Below, in pieces: positions 5,653-7,444 of a stretch of DNA of 7,444 nucleotides. Origin of the DNA: Pseudomonadota bacterium (GTDB lineage Bacteria > Pseudomonadota > Gammaproteobacteria > Burkholderiales > Burkholderiaceae_A); the NCBI GenBank assembly GCA_002684875.1, contig NYVY01000014.1:3051-10494 (forward strand), given 5' to 3'. Position numbers and translations under genes: made by a program. Position 1 is the first letter of the stretch; the number at the start of each line of letters is the position of its first letter. The notes beneath the pieces are model-generated. The model did no database searches and had not been told where the DNA came from. It was given only the letters and a program-made list of their open reading frames with translations.

Positions 5653-7380
5653 ATGAAAGCCAAAGATTTTCATTTGGAAACTGTAAAGGAATCACCTGCC
5701 GAAGCAGAGATTCCTAGTCATAAACTTTTGATTAGAGCAGGGATGATTAGAAAAATGGGGTCTGGCATTTATGTTTTTTCTCCATTAGGAATGAGAGTCC
5801 TTCAAAAAATAATTAGTGTTGTAAGAAAAAATATGGAGGGAATTGGAGCCTTAGAATTGTTAACTCCTATGGTTCAGCCTGCAGATTATTGGAAAAAAAC
5901 CAATAGATGGGAAAGCATGGGGCAAGAATTACTACGATTGAAAGATAGACATGGAAGAGACTTTGTTCTTCAACCAACTTCAGAAGAAATCTTTGTTGAA
6001 ATAGCCAAAGTCGAGTTAAAAAGCTGGAGGAAGCTACCTAAAGTTTTGTTTCAAATTCAAACAAAGTTTAGAGATGAAAGGCGACCACGGTTCGGGTTGC
6101 TTAGGGCAAGGGAATTTTTAATGAAAGATGCATATTCTTTTGATATTGATGAGAAGTCAGCTCACGAAACATATGAAAAGGTTTTTTCTGCTTATCAAAC
6201 TATCTTTACAACATTAGGCCTCAAATTTGCAACTGTGCTCGCTGATTCAGGCAATATTGGAGGGACTAAATCTCATGAATTCCATGTTATTTCTGAGACT
6301 GGTGAGGACGAGCTCGGATTTTGTGTGGAAAGTGATTTTGCTGCAAATATTGAACTTATACCGATAAAAGAAAAAAATGTAGTTAGCAAAAGATTGGAAA
6401 AGATGACTCCTCAATCTCTAAAGGACACACCTGACGTTAGAACTTGCGAGGAGGTAGCAAAGTTTTTTGAGATAAATATCGAAAACGTTTTAAAATCTAT
6501 TCTGATCGTAGGCCAATCCAAAGGAGTAGATAAATACGTCATGCTCTTGTTGAGAGGAGATAGACGTTTAAATGAGTTAAAAGTCGACAAGTTAAAAATT
6601 TTTCAAACGGGGTGGAGGTTTGCATCCGTTGAAGAGGTGAGGAATTGTTTAGGGGTTGAACCAGGCTTTATTGGACCTCAGTTAAGTAATGAAGAGGTTC
6701 AAGTTATAGCTGATTTTGAAGTATTGGGTATGCAAAACTTTATCATAGGTGCGAATAAAGATAATAAACATTTTACTGGAACTAATTGGGACCGAGATAT
6801 AGAAATACCAAGCAAGAAAGCCGACCTTAGATTTGCTGTGGAAGGTGATTCTTCTCCAGATAATAAGGGTAAATTACTCATAAAAAGAGGAATTGAAGTC
6901 GGGCATACGTTTTTTTTGGGCACTAAATACTCTAAGAAAATGGACGCTTTTTTTTCTGACGAAAATGGTAAAATGTTGCCGTTTGAAATGGGCTGTTATG
7001 GTATCGGTGTAAGTAGAATAATGGCAGCGGCTGTAGAGCAGAACAACGACTCTTACGGGATTATTTGGCCATCAAAGATTGCTCCTTTTTCGATCGTTTT
7101 ATGCCCTATTCAATATTATTTAAACTCGGATGTTAGAACAGTTACTGAAGATTTGTATTTAAAGCTTAAAAAAAACTTATTCGATGTAGTGTTAGACGAT
7201 AGGAATGAACGTGTTGGGATAATGTTGGCTGATTGGGAACTGGTCGGAGTTCCTGTAAGGGTTTTGATTAGTCCCCGTCTTGTGAAGCAAAATGAAGTTG
7301 AGGTTCTGCACAGAAGGGAAATGTCCCAAAATCTTGTTGATATAAATGGTTTGATCCCTTATCTAAAAAATCACCTGTAG
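5653..7380 (+). CDS. proS: Prolyl-tRNA synthetase, bacterial type with editing insertion
   Basis: A 575-residue class II synthetase that charges tRNA-Pro with proline. The length matches the long bacterial form (about 570). The N-terminus (KESPAEAEIPSHKLLIRAGMIRK) is typical. The TxE loop reads QPTSEE where E. coli has GPTHEE, keeping T and E. Motif 2 is FRDERRPRFG at 139-148, then REFLMKDAYSF. The editing insertion occupies roughly 220-390, with K281 at the position of the E. coli editing lysine and GANKDNKHFTG further on, so clearance of mischarged alanine is expected. Motif 3 is GCYGIGVSR at 447-455. The anticodon-binding domain fills the last 100 residues or so (DDRNERVG). The start is fixed by the ribosome site at 5641. 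It is divergent from rppH with 67 bases between starts. No terminator hairpin follows the stop. Confidence 0.97.
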   Translation: MKAKDFHLETVKESPAEAEIPSHKLLIRAGMIRKMGSGIYVFSPLGMRVLQKIISVVRKNMEGIGALELLTPMVQPADYWKKTNRWESMGQELLRLKDRHGRDFVLQPTSEEIFVEIAKVELKSWRKLPKVLFQIQTKFRDERRPRFGLLRAREFLMKDAYSFDIDEKSAHETYEKVFSAYQTIFTTLGLKFATVLADSGNIGGTKSHEFHVISETGEDELGFCVESDFAANIELIPIKEKNVVSKRLEKMTPQSLKDTPDVRTCEEVAKFFEINIENVLKSILIVGQSKGVDKYVMLLLRGDRRLNELKVDKLKIFQTGWRFASVEEVRNCLGVEPGFIGPQLSNEEVQVIADFEVLGMQNFIIGANKDNKHFTGTNWDRDIEIPSKKADLRFAVEGDSSPDNKGKLLIKRGIEVGHTFFLGTKYSKKMDAFFSDENGKMLPFEMGCYGIGVSRIMAAAVEQNNDSYGIIWPSKIAPFSIVLCPIQYYLNSDVRTVTEDLYLKLKKNLFDVVLDDRNERVGIMLADWELVGVPVRVLISPRLVKQNEVEVLHRREMSQNLVDINGLIPYLKNHL

Positions 7381-7381
7381 G

Positions 7382-7444
7382 TTATTTTCGTTTTTTTCTT
7401 TTTTTAACCTTGTTTTTGTTAATTTTTTTTCGTTGAAGTTTGGT
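7382..7444 (-). CDS. Possible C-terminal end of a minus-strand gene, lysine/arginine-rich (partial)
   Basis: Read on the minus strand from the window edge, the last 63 bases give 20 codons then TAA (7384-7382). The frame is uninterrupted and almost wholly basic, ending KKRKKRK. Such tails occur on RNA-binding proteins, but no family can be named. The stop would lie one base from the proS stop. The alternative is a T-rich non-coding spacer on the plus strand, because low-complexity A/T runs give lysine codons for free. No hairpin accompanies the T-runs, so a rho-independent terminator for proS is not supported. Confidence 0.38.
   Translation of the reverse strand, partial: TKLQRKKINKNKVKKRKKRK

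Noticed and set aside
1..7444. CRISPR arrays, insertion sequences, toxin-antitoxin or defence genes, riboswitches, phage attachment sites.
   Set aside because: I saw no regularly spaced repeats, transposase, paired small genes or known leader structures on either strand. Apart from the remnants, the window is core metabolism and translation.

Overview
The window is an AT-rich stretch of bacterial chromosome carrying housekeeping genes. The order is ispB (minus strand), rplU-rpmA-obgE-proB (plus), rppH (minus), proS (plus). Placing proB directly after obgE, with rppH and proS next, differs from the E. coli arrangement and resembles what I recall of betaproteobacteria (Burkholderiales and relatives). 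The AT-rich composition, the decayed gene remnants and the overlapping gene ends suggest a lineage with a reducing or recently reduced genome, perhaps host-associated. The genus cannot be named from this window.

Left end (1-1132): a hairpin-plus-T-run terminator candidate lies at 26-50. About 390 bases follow with no intact gene. Translated across frames, 125-440 carries an ordered series of residues resembling the C-terminal third of the molybdopterin protein MsrP. The intact membrane haem protein gene msrQ (441-1016) follows directly, which is where it belongs in an msrPQ operon. If the reading is right, the methionine-sulfoxide repair system has lost its catalytic half and kept its electron-donor half. 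The 116 bases between msrQ and ispB hold no gene, only a possible worn-down tRNA-Pro.

Centre (1133-5157): ispB makes the polyprenyl side chain of quinones. It is transcribed divergently from the ribosomal protein genes rplU and rpmA, which have a good sigma70-type promoter. The GTPase gene obgE (50S assembly) and the glutamate 5-kinase gene proB (first step of proline synthesis) follow in the same direction and probably form one operon with them.

Right end (5073-7444): rppH, the Nudix enzyme that starts 5'-end-dependent mRNA decay, converges on proB and their 3' ends overlap by 85 bases. proS, encoding a bacterial-type prolyl-tRNA synthetase with its editing insertion, is divergent from rppH. 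After proS only 64 bases remain. They can be read as the lysine/arginine-rich C-terminus of a minus-strand gene that ends one base from the proS stop.

I found no new multi-gene system. The points worth a second look are the msrP remnant beside an intact msrQ, the proB/rppH overlap, and smaller signs of decay and compaction.
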